Shown here one piece after another: positions 1-61,851 of a stretch of 64,000 bases of DNA; the stretch's first letter is position 1; every line of letters starts with the position of its first letter. This DNA is from Lamellibrachia columna (lineage: Eukaryota; Annelida; Polychaeta; Sabellida; Siboglinidae): NCBI GenBank assembly GCA_963662155.1, contig OY759266.1, positions 5,695,526 to 5,759,525 on the forward strand, read 5' to 3'. A model generated the notes under the pieces. The model had not been told where the DNA came from, searched no databases, and saw nothing but the letters and a program-made list of their open reading frames with translations. The position numbers were made by a program, and so were the translations under genes.

Positions 1-2740
1 TTACTTCCCCAGCCGTCCAGTAGGGGAGACCGGGGCTAGTTGTTACAATGTTCAGTTAAAATAATATTTCGTGAAAAGCATTTTAGATGCATTATTTCGT
101 TCAACGTATACATTAAATGTATTATTCGTGTTAACAAAATGTATCATACCATTGCTATTCCCTATTGTAGTTAATCACAATGTATCATACCATTGCTATT
201 CCCTATTGTAGTTAATCACAATGTATCATATCATTGCTATTCCCTATTGTAGTTAATCACAATTAATGTCCGTTTGTTATTTTATACGCGACGACGTAAA
301 CAATACTTGTCGTGATCTAACGTGCGCTGCGAATAATTAATAGCAATGGTGAACCGTAAAGTAAGGTCGGGGGTCACTAAACTGGTAAGGAAGAAAGCAG
401 AAAAAAAGTGCCCGACAATACGTTTCAAACATATAGTTTATTGTACAGCATAGAAAGCATGGATGTACGTGAATCCAGCATATGGTGCCCACCGACAGTA
501 CAGTTCTACATACACTCCTTCTTCCCATCATTAATCCGCCTCTCGAACAGTGTACCGGTAAATACATCATCAGCTACATCCCTACCTTCATTCAGGTGTT
601 CACTGAAGAAATGGATGGGGCACCACATAATCATCAAATAGATCATTGATATTGTTTTTAACAGTTCTTAACTTTTGACATTTAAGATTATTGGTTTTTT
701 CGTTTTTAACTTTTAACGTAACTTTCATATTGCTGCCTTTTAATAACTGGAAAAGTGCTCGCTCCGCACGTTATTCCACACGTAGAGTAAATTCCTCGAT
801 ACTCGGGGCATCTACATTATTATAAATTCAGGCGGCTCGACTTCGTCTTTGCACGCGCCAGCGATGGCCACGTCATGACGCAAATAACTAGTTCGGTTCA
901 TATCACGAACGTTCAATACCGCTTTTAGTATTGCACCCCAGTATCGCACGGCCGTACTGAATGCGCTTTTGATTTTCCTAGTTAATAACAAACATTTAAT
1001 GAATATGCCAAAACGCGTTAATACATACAAATATAAATCTTACTATGTGTGACTATTTTAGCCTTAGCCGTAATGTGTAATGACTGACCACTCGGAAACT
1101 TTGCAGGGTGGCCCAGAAGATAATGCCTCTATATATACTGGGTTAGCTCACGATAGCCTGGGCTGAATTGAATTCTGCACCTGTAATTAAATGCACAAAT
1201 AAAAATAAATACAAGAAACCAACTACAGTATTAAGTGCTATTTAATGTCTTCAAAACTTTAATTTGACGAATAATGCTACACACTGCTCCCAGGCATGCT
1301 GCTCCCAGGCACGCATAGCAACAGTCGGGGAAGGCAAATACTTCATGTGACAGATGACTGTCTCCAACTATAGACCGGTGACCCTCCACCTGACAGTCAT
1401 TCAACTGAATGGTCACATACATTGTGGACATGAGAACAAGTACAGTGGCAACCTTCTTTAAGCAACACTTTTCCAGTCTTGGTGCCTCAGTCCAAGCTTA
1501 GAAAGGTCGGCGCAAGGTTCTGAAAAAGACCGACTAGTTGAATGAGGCCTCATAAGACTCACATTCTGATAACCACAACATATACATATATATACAGACT
1601 AGCTATTTATAGAACGTGCCAAGTGCTGGAAAGAAAGAAAGAAGTTCCCACGATTTTCATCAAATAACCTCTTGAGGAAAGGGATTCATTTTCTCCATTC
1701 AATGTATTCAGATTATACCTATGATGTCCTGGCAAGTTCAACTCCAATAACTATACGTCTTACTAACGCAAGCATAAGAATCTTAGTGGTTGAGCCGAGC
1801 TTATCTTGAAACACCGCCACAATTGCATTGAGTTACAGTGTGCAGTAATAATTGTAATTAATTTACCTAATGTACATATTGCTGTGTAGCATCATTCCGT
1901 ACTGTTTAGCGTACTTTAATTATCAACAAAGCAAAATTACAAAAACCAAAAACAACGAGCATAAAACGTCATCCCCCGAAACATTCAGCAAACGTACACC
2001 GTTTTAGTCAGCAAACCATTTTAAACAGGGAATAAATAACATCATTTTGAGCAATTATTCATAAGACCGTTAATAATAATAAAATCAGTTTCCAAATGTT
2101 TCAAAACCAGCATCAGTTTGTAATTGGTATAGTTGTTTTTTTTATTTTGACAATGTGCAAAACTTGTGTATACACCCGGTGTCCTATACGTTTTCTTATG
2201 CGACAGCGTTCAATTTCTTAGCGCGACTCCGGCCAGCTTTTGCCACCGTACGACTGCAGGTGTGAAGGCGGTGCTGCAAAAATATACAAAAATAAAATGC
2301 CTAACATAATGACTGTGCAGGTGATCAACACCTGCACAATAAAGCTGTCGTTGTGCATTCAATAAAATGCATGCAAGTCTATAATGCCAAATGGCAATGA
2401 ACAACAACAGGGTTTATACAGTCCTCTATTAAATAACCACAATACTTCATGTACACGTGCAACCACCAGATGTGTGTCTATTCAAGTTTGGAACCAAGTC
2501 AGTCGAGTGGCAATTGCATAAAGTTAAAGTACCATAAGATGACTGATTAAGTGACTCATCTAATCCAACATCACGTTAATTTTGCAGTCAAAACAACCAA
2601 TGTTCTCTTATTAACTTTCAGATTTGCTGGTTTGGAAAACTACTTTGCATACAGAAGCTGCTTCAAAAATCTCACGTATGGTACATAACTTAGCCATGGC
2701 AACGAGAAGAATACTGTAATCGACGCAGCAAAATCACATA
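1..2740. other. USP7 3' flank, no recognised gene
   Basis: I see no convincing coding exon, RNA gene or recognisable transposon here. Open frames are short (under 80 codons), show no family motif and do not chain through splice sites. The only structured part is a three-copy tandem repeat at 138-260. The stretch just below 3169 is probably the USP7 3' untranslated region. Confidence 0.5.
138..260. repeat. 41-bp tandem repeat, 3 copies
   Basis: Three nearly identical 41-bp units start at 138, 179 and 220. Each begins AATGTATCATACC and ends GTAGTTAATCAC. One base differs in the third unit. Confidence 0.9.
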
Positions 2741-2745
2741 TTCCA

Positions 2746-2751
2746 TTTATT
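2746..2751 (-). terminator. candidate USP7 polyadenylation signal
   Basis: This is the nearest AATAAA on the minus strand downstream of the USP7 stop codon, about 420 nt beyond it. Distance and motif fit, but the region is AT-rich and the motif is common by chance. Confidence 0.4.
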
Positions 2752-3168
2752 AAACCAGTAAGGTCTTTTGTGAAAAATCACATCTAATTATAGCAGATAC
2801 AATCATTTTAAAAAGAATGCGTACTGCAACATGTCAGAGTTCAGAAATCAGGAATTGTATGGTCTTCCCTAGTGTAGTTTGTTGTGAAACAATGCAACGA
2901 TTGTGGTGGGCTCTATGCATCAGTGCTGCCACCTGTCTGAGCAGTACACCGACGAGCTAGCGATCATCAGGCGACCGTATAGACCAGTCTGTTCGATTAA
3001 ATCGACAAAGGTGAACTGATGCAACTAGCAATGGCACCACCGATCTGTTCATGACGACAAATCTATGTTATGAATGAGCTGTCCATCGATTGTCGTTCAT
3101 GAATTCGTTCCGTGGTGTCGGGCACGGCAGCCAGGTTTATCGCTGGAACAACAGCCACTAGACCGGTA

Positions 3169-52910
<49,742 letters not shown>

Positions 52911-53149
52911 GGCGTCGTTGTTTGAAGATGGTTCGCTGCAAGTATGTCGAGGTGAAGTGACCGGTCGATCTTTATTACGACCCTGTAAGTTCTTGTGGGA
53001 CACGGTCACCTTAACGTGTTTACTTGCAATGCGCCCAATGTCTGCAGAATTTCCCCCTGCAAACAGGGGAGCAACAAACACAGAAATCGTCTGTGAACGC
53101 TATAATTATCAAATGATGAGCACACGCTTCGTCTTCTATGAAAATAAAC

Positions 53150-53160
53150 AAGATGGCGGC
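53150..53160 (+). promoter_or_regulatory. YY1-like motif near the USP7 start
   Basis: The sequence AAGATGGCGGC is the classic YY1 core with flanks, which in animal promoters typically sits just downstream of a TATA-less start site. It lies 240 bp upstream of the USP7 ATG. Transcription start and orientation are inferred, not seen. Confidence 0.5.
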
Positions 53161-53384
53161 ATCATGGTATGATGCATTATGGTAATGAGTACTATTTAGG
53201 CAGTTTGCTATTTTATAATTCATAACCTGGACTTTCATAAATATCAGTCATCGCAGTAAATACGAGAACACTGCATCGACTATTATGCTCACAATCGACG
53301 AATTAAGAAACCGTAATGATTAAAACATATTCAAAGTATGGTATTGGCATACAGGAATCGAAACAATCCCGATAGTTATACCTT

Positions 53385-54960
53385 GCCTTATACCTTATGA
53401 CGATTCTGATCGCAGGATCCAGTTGATTCCTCCATGATCAGATCTTCAGAATCAAATATTTTTATATCATAATTTCCGGTTCCATTAGTTATTGTTAAAG
53501 GAGATTCATAGTCGTATATTATTGCCTGGGTATACCAGAATTTGTCTAGTTGGTTTTTAAATGAGTTAATTGATCTAGCTTGTATTACAGAGTTTGGGAG
53601 ACTATTCCATGGTTCAGCCACTCTAAGAGGGAATGCATTTTTTCTTAGATTTATTTTTGCTCTTTCGGTAAATATTTTAAGGGAGTGGCCTCTATTTCCT
53701 GATCTTAGTGTCACATCCTCCCATTTCAGGAGGTTTGGTCCAGATTCATTATCGTACAGTTCGTGCACTATTTTATAGACTTCTATCATGTCTCCTCTTA
53801 GCCTTCGGTATGCTAATGTGGGTAGCTTCAGTAATTTTAGTCTTTCTATATATGATAAATCCCTCATACCAGGAAGTTCTTTTGTGGCCCTTCTCTGGAC
53901 GTTTTCTATTGCTATTTTATGTTTTATCTTATATGGATACCATACTGCTATACGGCATATTCTAGGTGAGATCTAACCATTGTCTTATATAGTGGCAAGA
54001 AAGTGTGTGTGTCTAGGAAATGGAAGGTTCTTCAGATTATTTTTGGCATTTTGGTTGCTTTATTTACCACTTGGTTTACGTGATCATCAAATGACAATTT
54101 TGAATCGATAATTACACCTAAGTCCGTTTGCTTATCTGTTGTGACTAGTGAATGTTTAACATTATTACTTGTCATGAAATATTCATTTTCACCTACATTA
54201 TTTTTTCCAATTTCCATGTGTTTACATTTGTCTGGGTGGAATTTTAATAACCATTTGTCGCTCCATTGTTCTAGGATACTTAAGTCTTGTTGTAGTATAT
54301 CCTGATCATTTTTATTTGTTATGGCTCTAAATATCTTAATGTCGTCAGCAAACAGAAATGTATTGGATTTAGTTAAATCTGGCAGGTCGTTTACGTATAG
54401 AACAAACAATAAAGGTCCTAGGACAGATCCCTGTGGTATCCCTGATGTTACTTTGTGCCAGTTTGATTCTTTTCCATTTACTGCTACCTTTTGTCATCTA
54501 TTTGTGATGAATTAGTCTCGTATGTCTTCTAATAATTTTAGTACTGTTTTAAGGATTTCCCATTGGTCGTTAACGTTGTCTTTACAGTCTTTAAATTTCT
54601 CTTCCCAATCTATATCTGAAAACTCTTTCCTCATTCCTTCATAATTTGCCTTATTAAATAGCTTCCGTTTTTTAGTGTATTTATTTGTTATAACTTTGCA
54701 TAAAATATTGAATGTAATGTCACAGTGGTCATTTTTGTCTAGAAGGCTGAGGTACTCTATTTCCCCTATGCTGTCTTTTTCGTTTGATAAAATCACATCT
54801 AAAAGGTTTGTGTTAGTTGTGCCTCGTCCTCTGGTGGGATTTGAAACATGTTGAAACATGAATGTGTCTCTAAGGCATTCTACAAATTTAAAATTTAGGT
54901 TGCTGGGGTTAATTGATTTGGTCGTCCAATGCTTCCAGTTAATATCTGGGAGATTGAAAT
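53385..54960 (-). mobile_element. CR1-like LINE remnant upstream of USP7
   Basis: Minus-strand segments include the end of an endonuclease domain (LLDVILSNEKDSIGEI, with NDHCDITF as the terminal catalytic SDH-like motif), the reverse transcriptase blocks SGIPQGSVLGPLLFVLYVND and FLFADDIKIF, and a C-terminal region (LKLPTLAYRRLRGDMIEVYK, NSLPNSVIQA). The central polymerase part is missing. It is a different subfamily from the copy at 56460. Confidence 0.85.
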
Positions 54961-55309
54961 CTCCTGTAATTACAATGTGTTATGTATACAATATGGTATC
55001 ACTTTGAGTCAGAGTAATTTGATTGTATTAAGTGGCTTGTTCACTTAAGCGGTGCATTTTGATAAAACGAAAATAGGGAATGATTCCGTCCCAGTATATA
55101 TATTTGATTATACTAAATGGATGATTCTGTATTCCACGTTTCTGTTAAATGGAGTCAACTGTTTGTCTGCTATGAGACCACTCTTGGAGTGCGAACCCAT
55201 CATGAATTTGCCCAAACTCGTAGAAGCATATCAACGTGGATTCCTAAAATTACGCGAGATCATGCTTAACACATATGTTATGTTTTTTTTGAAGAAATCG
55301 CAAAGTGCA

Positions 55310-55658
55310 CCCTTATGAAAATATACCATGGAATTACATGGTATACCATGGTATTTATTGAAAATGTACATTGATTATGTTGAATAAATTCAATTCAATT
55401 CAATTTCATTATATTACATGGTATTACATGGTAAACCATTACATTACATGGTAAACTGTGGTATACCATGGTTTACCTGTTTTAAAACACCATGGTATTT
55501 TACCATGGCTTCCCTGTTTCAAAACACCATGGATTACCATGGTTTCCATGGTATATCATGGTATTTTACCATGGTTTACCATGATTTACCACATGGTTTA
55601 CCTGTTTCAAAACACCATGGTATACAATGGCATTTACCATGGCATATTTTCATAAGGG
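55310..55658. mobile_element. 349-bp CCATGG-rich MITE
   Basis: The terminal inverted repeats are CCCTTATGAAAATATACCAT and, reversed from the right, CCCTTATGAAAATATGCCAT. The interior is almost wholly built of ACCATGGT-type palindromes (TACCATGG, CCATGGTA) and short TTACATGG runs. No coding capacity. Confidence 0.75.
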
Positions 55659-56400
55659 CATGAACAGACGAGGGATCACTATAGTAGATATTATCTACTT
55701 AGATTTTCAGAAAGCTTTTGACAAAGTGCCACATCATAGATTACTACTTAAATTAAAAGCTCAAAGTATCGGGGACGGCATAATCGACTGGATAGAACAA
55801 TGGCTGACTGACAGAAGACATTGTGGTTTGTAGATGGAGGTTTCAAACTGGAAATCAGTTTTGAGTGAGGTACCACAAGGATCAGTGTTAAAGCATTAAT
55901 TTTATTATTCTTAATATATATCAATAACTTGGGTAATAATGTAACAAGCAACATACTGAAATTTGCGAATGACACAAAAGTGTTTAGAAAGGTTACCAAT
56001 GATGGTGATAAACAACATTCACAAAACGACACAGGAACTTGGATATAAACTATAAAATGGGAGATATTGTTCTAGGTACTATTCTAAAAGAAAAGGACAT
56101 AAATTAGGAGTAACAATATGTGCTGATATGAACATTTCAGAGCAGTGTGGTATTGAAGCTTTGAAGGGTAATTAAATTCTTTGGTTGATTAGGAGAAATT
56201 TAGCATACAAGGAAAAAAAAGCTAATTATACCTCTGTATAAAGCAATAGTTAGGCCTCATTTAGAATATTGTATACAAGCGTGGAGACCATATCATAAGA
56301 AGGATATAGATACGCTTGAACAAATACAGAGGAGAGCAACTGAGATGATTCCAAAACTGAGACACCTTATAGTTACTCAATTACTAACTGTCTATTTATC
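55659..56400 (+). mobile_element. CR1-like LINE fragment
   Basis: It encodes VDIIYLDFQKAFDKVPHHRL and RPHLEYCIQAWRPYHKKDI-like segments parallel to the 56460-59550 copy, broken by stops and deletions. The CCATGG-rich MITE abuts its left edge. Confidence 0.8.
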
Positions 56401-56459
56401 AGCAAATCACCCGTGAACACTCACTAGTGTACCATCAAGCATGTCACTTGTTCTGCCCT

Positions 56460-59400
56460 ATATCATCACAAGTCTTTCTCCCTTTAAGGGAAGCCTGATA
56501 TATACATGAAGGATGGGCTTTATCTAAGTGGAAAGGGGGCAGCAGTATTTGCGGATGGACTCACAGCAGCAGTAGACATCACAGCATGGGTAACATAACA
56601 AATATTTTGGTAGTAAACATTGTTTAAACTAGAAGTGCAGGGGGTTACTTACAGATGCCTCAAGCAGGACAAGAGGCCACCAGTACAGACAAACCAATAA
56701 CAAAATGTCCTAAAAACAGATATGAAGCAGCTTATTTTAAAGCATGTGTTTAAATGCTAGGAGTATAGTAAATAAGAAAAACGAATTAAACATTATGGTA
56801 GAAGATATTGAACCTCACATAATTGGTATTACCGAATCATGGGCCAACACAGACATAACAGATGCTGAATTAGGATTGACACAATACGTAATGTTTAGGA
56901 CACATCGAATAGGAAGAAGGGGAGGGGGAGTTATTTTATATGTTAAAGAATCTGTTCAGGCTTATGAAATAAAATTAGAAAGGGAAGCAGATTGCGATGA
57001 AGCTGTTTGGTGCAAAATAGTTTCAGGAAATTCAAAATTAACTATTGGATTAGTTTACTGAAGTCCAAACATAAACGAAGAGGATAACGCAAAAATACAA
57101 CATGCTATAAAGGAAGTTAGTAAAGGGGAATGTATCATAATGTCATATTAACATATACAATAGGAATCTCTGGAGAGTACAGGGGGTGAGGACCAACAAT
57201 TTCTGTTTTTAATGCAGGATAGCTTCCTTACTCAGCACATGCTAGAACCAACCAGGGGAGATAATGTATTAGATACAGTTTTGTCATCACAAAAAGAATT
57301 AGTGGACAATGCAAAAATACATGAACCATTGAGTAACAGTGACCACAATCAAATACATTTTGACATCAATGTAAAATCATAAAGTAAAAATAAAAAAACG
57401 TATAGGAGAAACTTCCACAAAGGTAACTATAGAGATATGAGAAAATACTTAGCAAAGCTAGATTGGAATAACATGCTGATGAATAAGACCGCAATTGAAT
57501 GTTGGAATATTCTAAAATATGAAATTGAGAGTATCATCGATAAATTTTTTTCTCTTGAAAAACAAGGAAAACAGTCTAGAAAGAAACACTTGTCAAAAGA
57601 AGCTATTAGAAAAATGGTGTTTAAGCAAACTATGTGGAGGGTTTATAGGCGTACCAGAAAGGATGAAAACTATGCCAATAACAAAGAGGCACTTAACCTA
57701 GCTACAACTAAAATTAGAAAATCTAAAAGAACCTTTGAACAAAAATTGGCAGGTAATATAAAAAATTACAGCAAGAGTTTCAATGCTTATGTAAGGAGTA
57801 AACAGAAAGTTTGAGATAAGGTCAGACCACTCGAAAACAACAGTGGAGGTCCTGAATGAGTATTTCAGCTCAGTTTTTACCACAGAAGATATCAGCACAC
57901 TTCCAGTTCCATTTACTAACTTTGAGGGCAGTAAATCAGAACATTTAGGGCAGTTATTTGTAACACCTGAAATGATAGCAAAGAAAATTAAGAAGATGAA
58001 AGATAATAAATCACCGGGAGTTGATGGGATACCACCAAAACTACTTAAGGAAATTGTTGAGCAAATTAGTACACCACTTGCAATATTGTTTAATTTGTTA
58101 CTAGAAAAAGGAATAGTTCTTTTAGAATGGAAAGAAGGAAACATTGTGCTGCTATTTAAGAAGGGATCAAGGAACAAGCCAGAAAATTACAGACCAGTGA
58201 GTTTAACATCAGTTGTATGTAAATTACTCGAAACATTAATTAGAGACCACATGGTGGAATTCCTTGGAAAACATCAATTAATAAATACATCTCAACATGG
58301 GTTCCTAATAGCAAGGTCACATCTAACCAATCTCTTATGTTTTTTGGAAGAAATTACAAAGTGGGTAAATGACGGGTCAACAGTGGATGTTGTCTACTTA
58401 GATTTTCAAAAAGCTTTCGATAAAGTGCCATATCAAAGATTGTTACTTAAACTAAAAGCCCATGGTATAGGTAATGATGTAATCAGCTGGATGGAGCAGT
58501 GGCTTACACACAGAAGACAGATTGTAATAGTAGATGGTGTTCTGAGTGGGGTACCACAGGGATCAGTATTAGGCCATATATTGTTTTTAATATATATAAG
58601 TGATTTGGAAGATGGCATATCTAGCAGTGTGCTGACATTTGCAGATGATGCAAAAGTATTCAGACAGGTTACTAATGTTACAGATAAACAAAGTCTACAG
58701 GATGATATAGATAAATTAGTTCAATGGTCAGAAAAATGGCAAATGTTATTCAATTTTGGGAAGTGTAAATGCATTCACATAGCACATGGAAACATGGATG
58801 AAGAATATAAAGTAGGGGATGCTGTACTAGGTATAACCACAAAAGAAAAGGACTTAGGATTAACATTTAGTGCTGACATGAAAGTTTCAGAGCAATGTTG
58901 GACTGCTGCTTCGAAAGGAAATCAAATTCTAGGGCTAATTAGGAGAACTATCACGTATAAAGAGAAACAGCTAATTATACCCCTGTACAAAGCAATAGTT
59001 AGACCACACTTTGAATGTTGTATTCAAGCATGGAGGCCTTATCGCAAAAAGGACATAGTCAAGCTAGAAAGAATACAATGAAGAGCAACTAAAATGATTC
59101 CAGAATTGAGAGAGCATGTTGATAGGAATATGTTCTTCAAACTAAAAGAAAGCAGTAGAACCTGAGGACACAAAGCAGCATTAGTTAAGGAGCAGTGTAA
59201 GTTGGACATAAGAAAGTACTCTTTCTCACAGAGGGTGATAAATGAATGTAAAAAACTGCCAAATGATTGTGTTAATGCTAGTAGTGTGAATATGTTTAAA
59301 AATAGAATTGACATATATCTGATAAGGGCAGGCTACACATAGATGAGAAAATTGTTGGACTCACGATAAGCCAATGGCTTCCTTGTCCACTTGCCATCTG

Positions 59401-59550
59401 GAACTTGTTGTTTGGGATGGCAATCTTGTTAAATCTTGTTAAATCTTGTTAAATCTTGTTAAATCTTGTTAAATCTTGTTAAATCTTGTTAAATCTTGTT
59501 AAATCTTGTTAAATCTTGTTAAATCTTGTTAAATCTTGTTAAATCTTATG
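56460..59550 (+). mobile_element. CR1-like LINE, most complete copy
   Basis: In order: a short esterase-like ORF1 end (MKDGLYLSGKGAAVFADGL), an endonuclease N-terminal part at 56744-57061 (HIIGITESWANTD, GRRGGGVILYVKE), a linker with stops, and a continuous 412-codon reverse transcriptase frame at 57843-59081. The latter includes PENYRPVSLTSVVCKLLETL, YLDFQKAFDKVP, GVPQGSVLG and the catalytic FADDAKVF. The 3' end is a 10-bp tandem tail. Stops near 57061 and 57812 mean it is not autonomous now. It lies between USP7 and HAPSTR1. Confidence 0.9.
59421..59546 (+). repeat. 10-bp tandem 3' tail of the CR1-like LINE
   Basis: About 12 perfect copies of AAATCTTGTT directly follow GGATGGCAATCTTGTT. 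CR1-type LINEs end in short tandem repeats rather than poly(A). Confidence 0.92.
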
Positions 59551-60164
59551 TCCTTTCTGTTGTTTCATTAGCCATATTCTTACATTTTACTCTCTTCTGT
59601 TCGGACCTGGCTGCCCAACTGACCATATGCATCATTCCCATTCTTCCCAACTGGCTCCTGCTCACTCGAGACCATCCATACCCAGTACATTATTTCTACC
59701 AATGTCCCTCCCACACCATACTTTTCAACCCTTTTCTACCATTTACCTGCCTCCAGCCTCCAGACATGCCTGCCGACAAACTAAATTCCATCAAATTGTG
59801 TTTCTGTCAACAAGTTTCCATGTCAGGACTTACCAATGTCAGCTCACTCGGTTATCAGAGTGGTAAGTCTCAGGGCGCTAGACAACGAAACTTATTATTA
59901 AAACTTAGTACATGCACAAGTGTCCAAAAATAACAATGTATGCAAAATAATGCAACTGAACAAATACATGCAACAGCAAGAGCATAAAATAGAAACTTTT
60001 TGGCGTCATCCCGAAGGCAAAGTTAAGACAAATAAGGATGTAGTTGAAGATTTTTCCCGTAGACATTATAATGCATGTTCATGATCATCCTACTAATAAT
60101 AACAGGGCAAGTTATTACATTCAGCACATTTTAAAGAGCAACGTAACAACAGCACCAGACACAG
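59551..60164. other. intergenic, no feature seen
   Basis: There is no recognisable coding or transposon sequence. Open frames here lack family motifs. Confidence 0.45.
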
Positions 60165-60242
60165 TTGTCAGTTGTATATATATATATATATATATATATA
60201 CAACTATACATGTATATATATATACAACTATACAACGGATTG

Positions 60243-60289
<47 letters not shown>

Positions 60290-60536
60290 TATATATATAT
60301 ATATATGTATATCAGTCAGTTGTAATATATGCGTACATACATGCATACATACATACATACATACATACATACATACATACATACATACATACATACATAC
60401 ATACATACATACATACATACATACATACATACATACATACATACATACATACATACATACATACATACATACATACATACATACATACATACATACATAC
60501 TTATATACATACATACATACATACTTACACACATAC

Positions 60537-60630
<94 letters not shown>
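60165..60630. repeat. compound microsatellite TA / CATA / CA
   Basis: A TA run (60176-60310, interrupted), then a long CATA run (to about 60540) and a CA run of about 85 bp. Such compound tracts are prone to length change and to assembly error. Confidence 0.95.
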
Positions 60631-60848
60631 GTCATGTATATATATTTATATATATTTTTTCTCACTACCTGTACCTCTATTGTTCATCATGTGTGTATAT
60701 GTATGTTTTTTTACCTGTATGTATTTATAATATTATGGGCTCTTGCCTGTAATAAAACATTATTATTATTATATTATTATTATATACATGTCGTTTCCCG
60801 AAGCCGGTGTATCATTTTGTATAATTTGCGATTGCGAAACTAAACAAA

Positions 60849-60858
60849 TGCGCGTGCG
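60849..60858 (+). promoter_or_regulatory. NRF1-like GC motif upstream of HAPSTR1
   Basis: TGCGCGTGCG resembles the NRF1 consensus and lies 150 bp upstream of the HAPSTR1 ATG, in the locally most CpG-rich stretch of an otherwise AT-rich flank. One motif match only. Confidence 0.3.
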
Positions 60859-61004
60859 TCAGTAATCCCATAAACCCACGCGCGGTCTTCGTGTCGTAAG
60901 TGGAGCAAGGAAGTGGAGGTTAAAATTCCTGCCAAATTTCGTCTGTTTGAAGCGTATGAGATAACCCGTTTAACGAAAGTGGGGTTTATTACGAACTTGG
61001 GATA

Positions 61005-61200
61005 ATGTCTGAAAATGCAGACTCGGATCCAGACCATTTTGGAGACGGTTGGACAAGGAAATGGGAGGAGCAATGTCGTCAAGATTGGGAAGACGAGTCC
61101 AATATGGAAGACATAATTCAACGCGAAAATGAGAGAGAAGCCCAGAGACTTTGGATGTCCTTTCAGAATTGCGCTACAGCAATAGCTCAGTTGTATAAAG
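61005..61200 (+). CDS. HAPSTR1: HAPSTR1 (C16orf72 homologue), coding exon 1
   Basis: The exon encodes 65 residues plus one base, ending at AAAG before a GTGAGG donor. Key matches to human HAPSTR1 are GWTRKWEEQC (human HWFSKWERQC) and LWMSFQNCATAIAQLYK (human LWHLFQNSATAVAQLYK), separated by an acidic linker. The human protein is about 275 residues, so most of the gene lies beyond the window. In human, HAPSTR1 binds the HECT E3 ligase HUWE1 and modulates stress responses in the nucleus. The gene is divergent from USP7 with about 8 kb between start codons, as in human where the two are adjacent and head-to-head. The longer open frame running past 61200 is intron read-through. Confidence 0.85.
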
Positions 61201-61519
61201 GTGAGGTGCATATATTGCATCGTTTGCCTTTTTCAGCTGCTAACAGATTATTCGTAGTTGTGGCAGAATTGTTAACGCCGCCGCCGACCGTCTGTCGGAT
61301 AGTGTGGGGGTGTGGGATCGAGTTAAAGCTAAAAGTGATCGTGATGCGTATTTTCCCCAAACGCATTGGAATTGGTTATGGATATTATATATTGTGAAAC
61401 GTGTTGAAGGGCATGCTTATTATAATTGTTTTTATTCACGGGTTCAGGTGAAAGACAAGGAGAGGCTAAGCATAAACGGTTGAACGGATTTCACAACACA
61501 TGGCCTTCAATTAATTACG

Positions 61520-61813
61520 GGTGTCGGATGTTTCGGCCCATAAGGCATAGCCCATGGGCCGAACCATCCAATGGTGCGAACGATGAACCGTGAAGTGTTC
61601 TCGCTCTCATGGGCCGAACAATCCGTGTATGCAACCAGTGCCAGAGGGCTCCGTGGGCTGAATCAACTAACGAATTGTAACTGTTTGTGACCCGAGTGTT
61701 GGAACTGCGAAATGTTGTACGCTACAACTGTTTGAGTGTTTTAGCGAAGTGTCATGCGCTACATTATTATTGTTTTCGAATGTTAACCTTTGTCTGTGAA
61801 ATCTAGAAAAAAT

Positions 61814-61851
<38 letters not shown>

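Noticed and set aside
337..641. Overlapping 77-codon frames near the left edge
   Set aside because: No motif, no splice context and equal length on both strands; expected by chance.
52911..53081. USP7 start at the upstream in-frame methionine (53081)
   Set aside because: The extension has no similarity to USP7 N-termini, while the MNH start matches vertebrates; it remains possible and is noted in the feature.
53388..53867. Independent 159-codon gene upstream of USP7
   Set aside because: It is the C-terminal end of a CR1-like LINE reverse transcriptase frame, with FADD-containing segments further upstream on the same strand.
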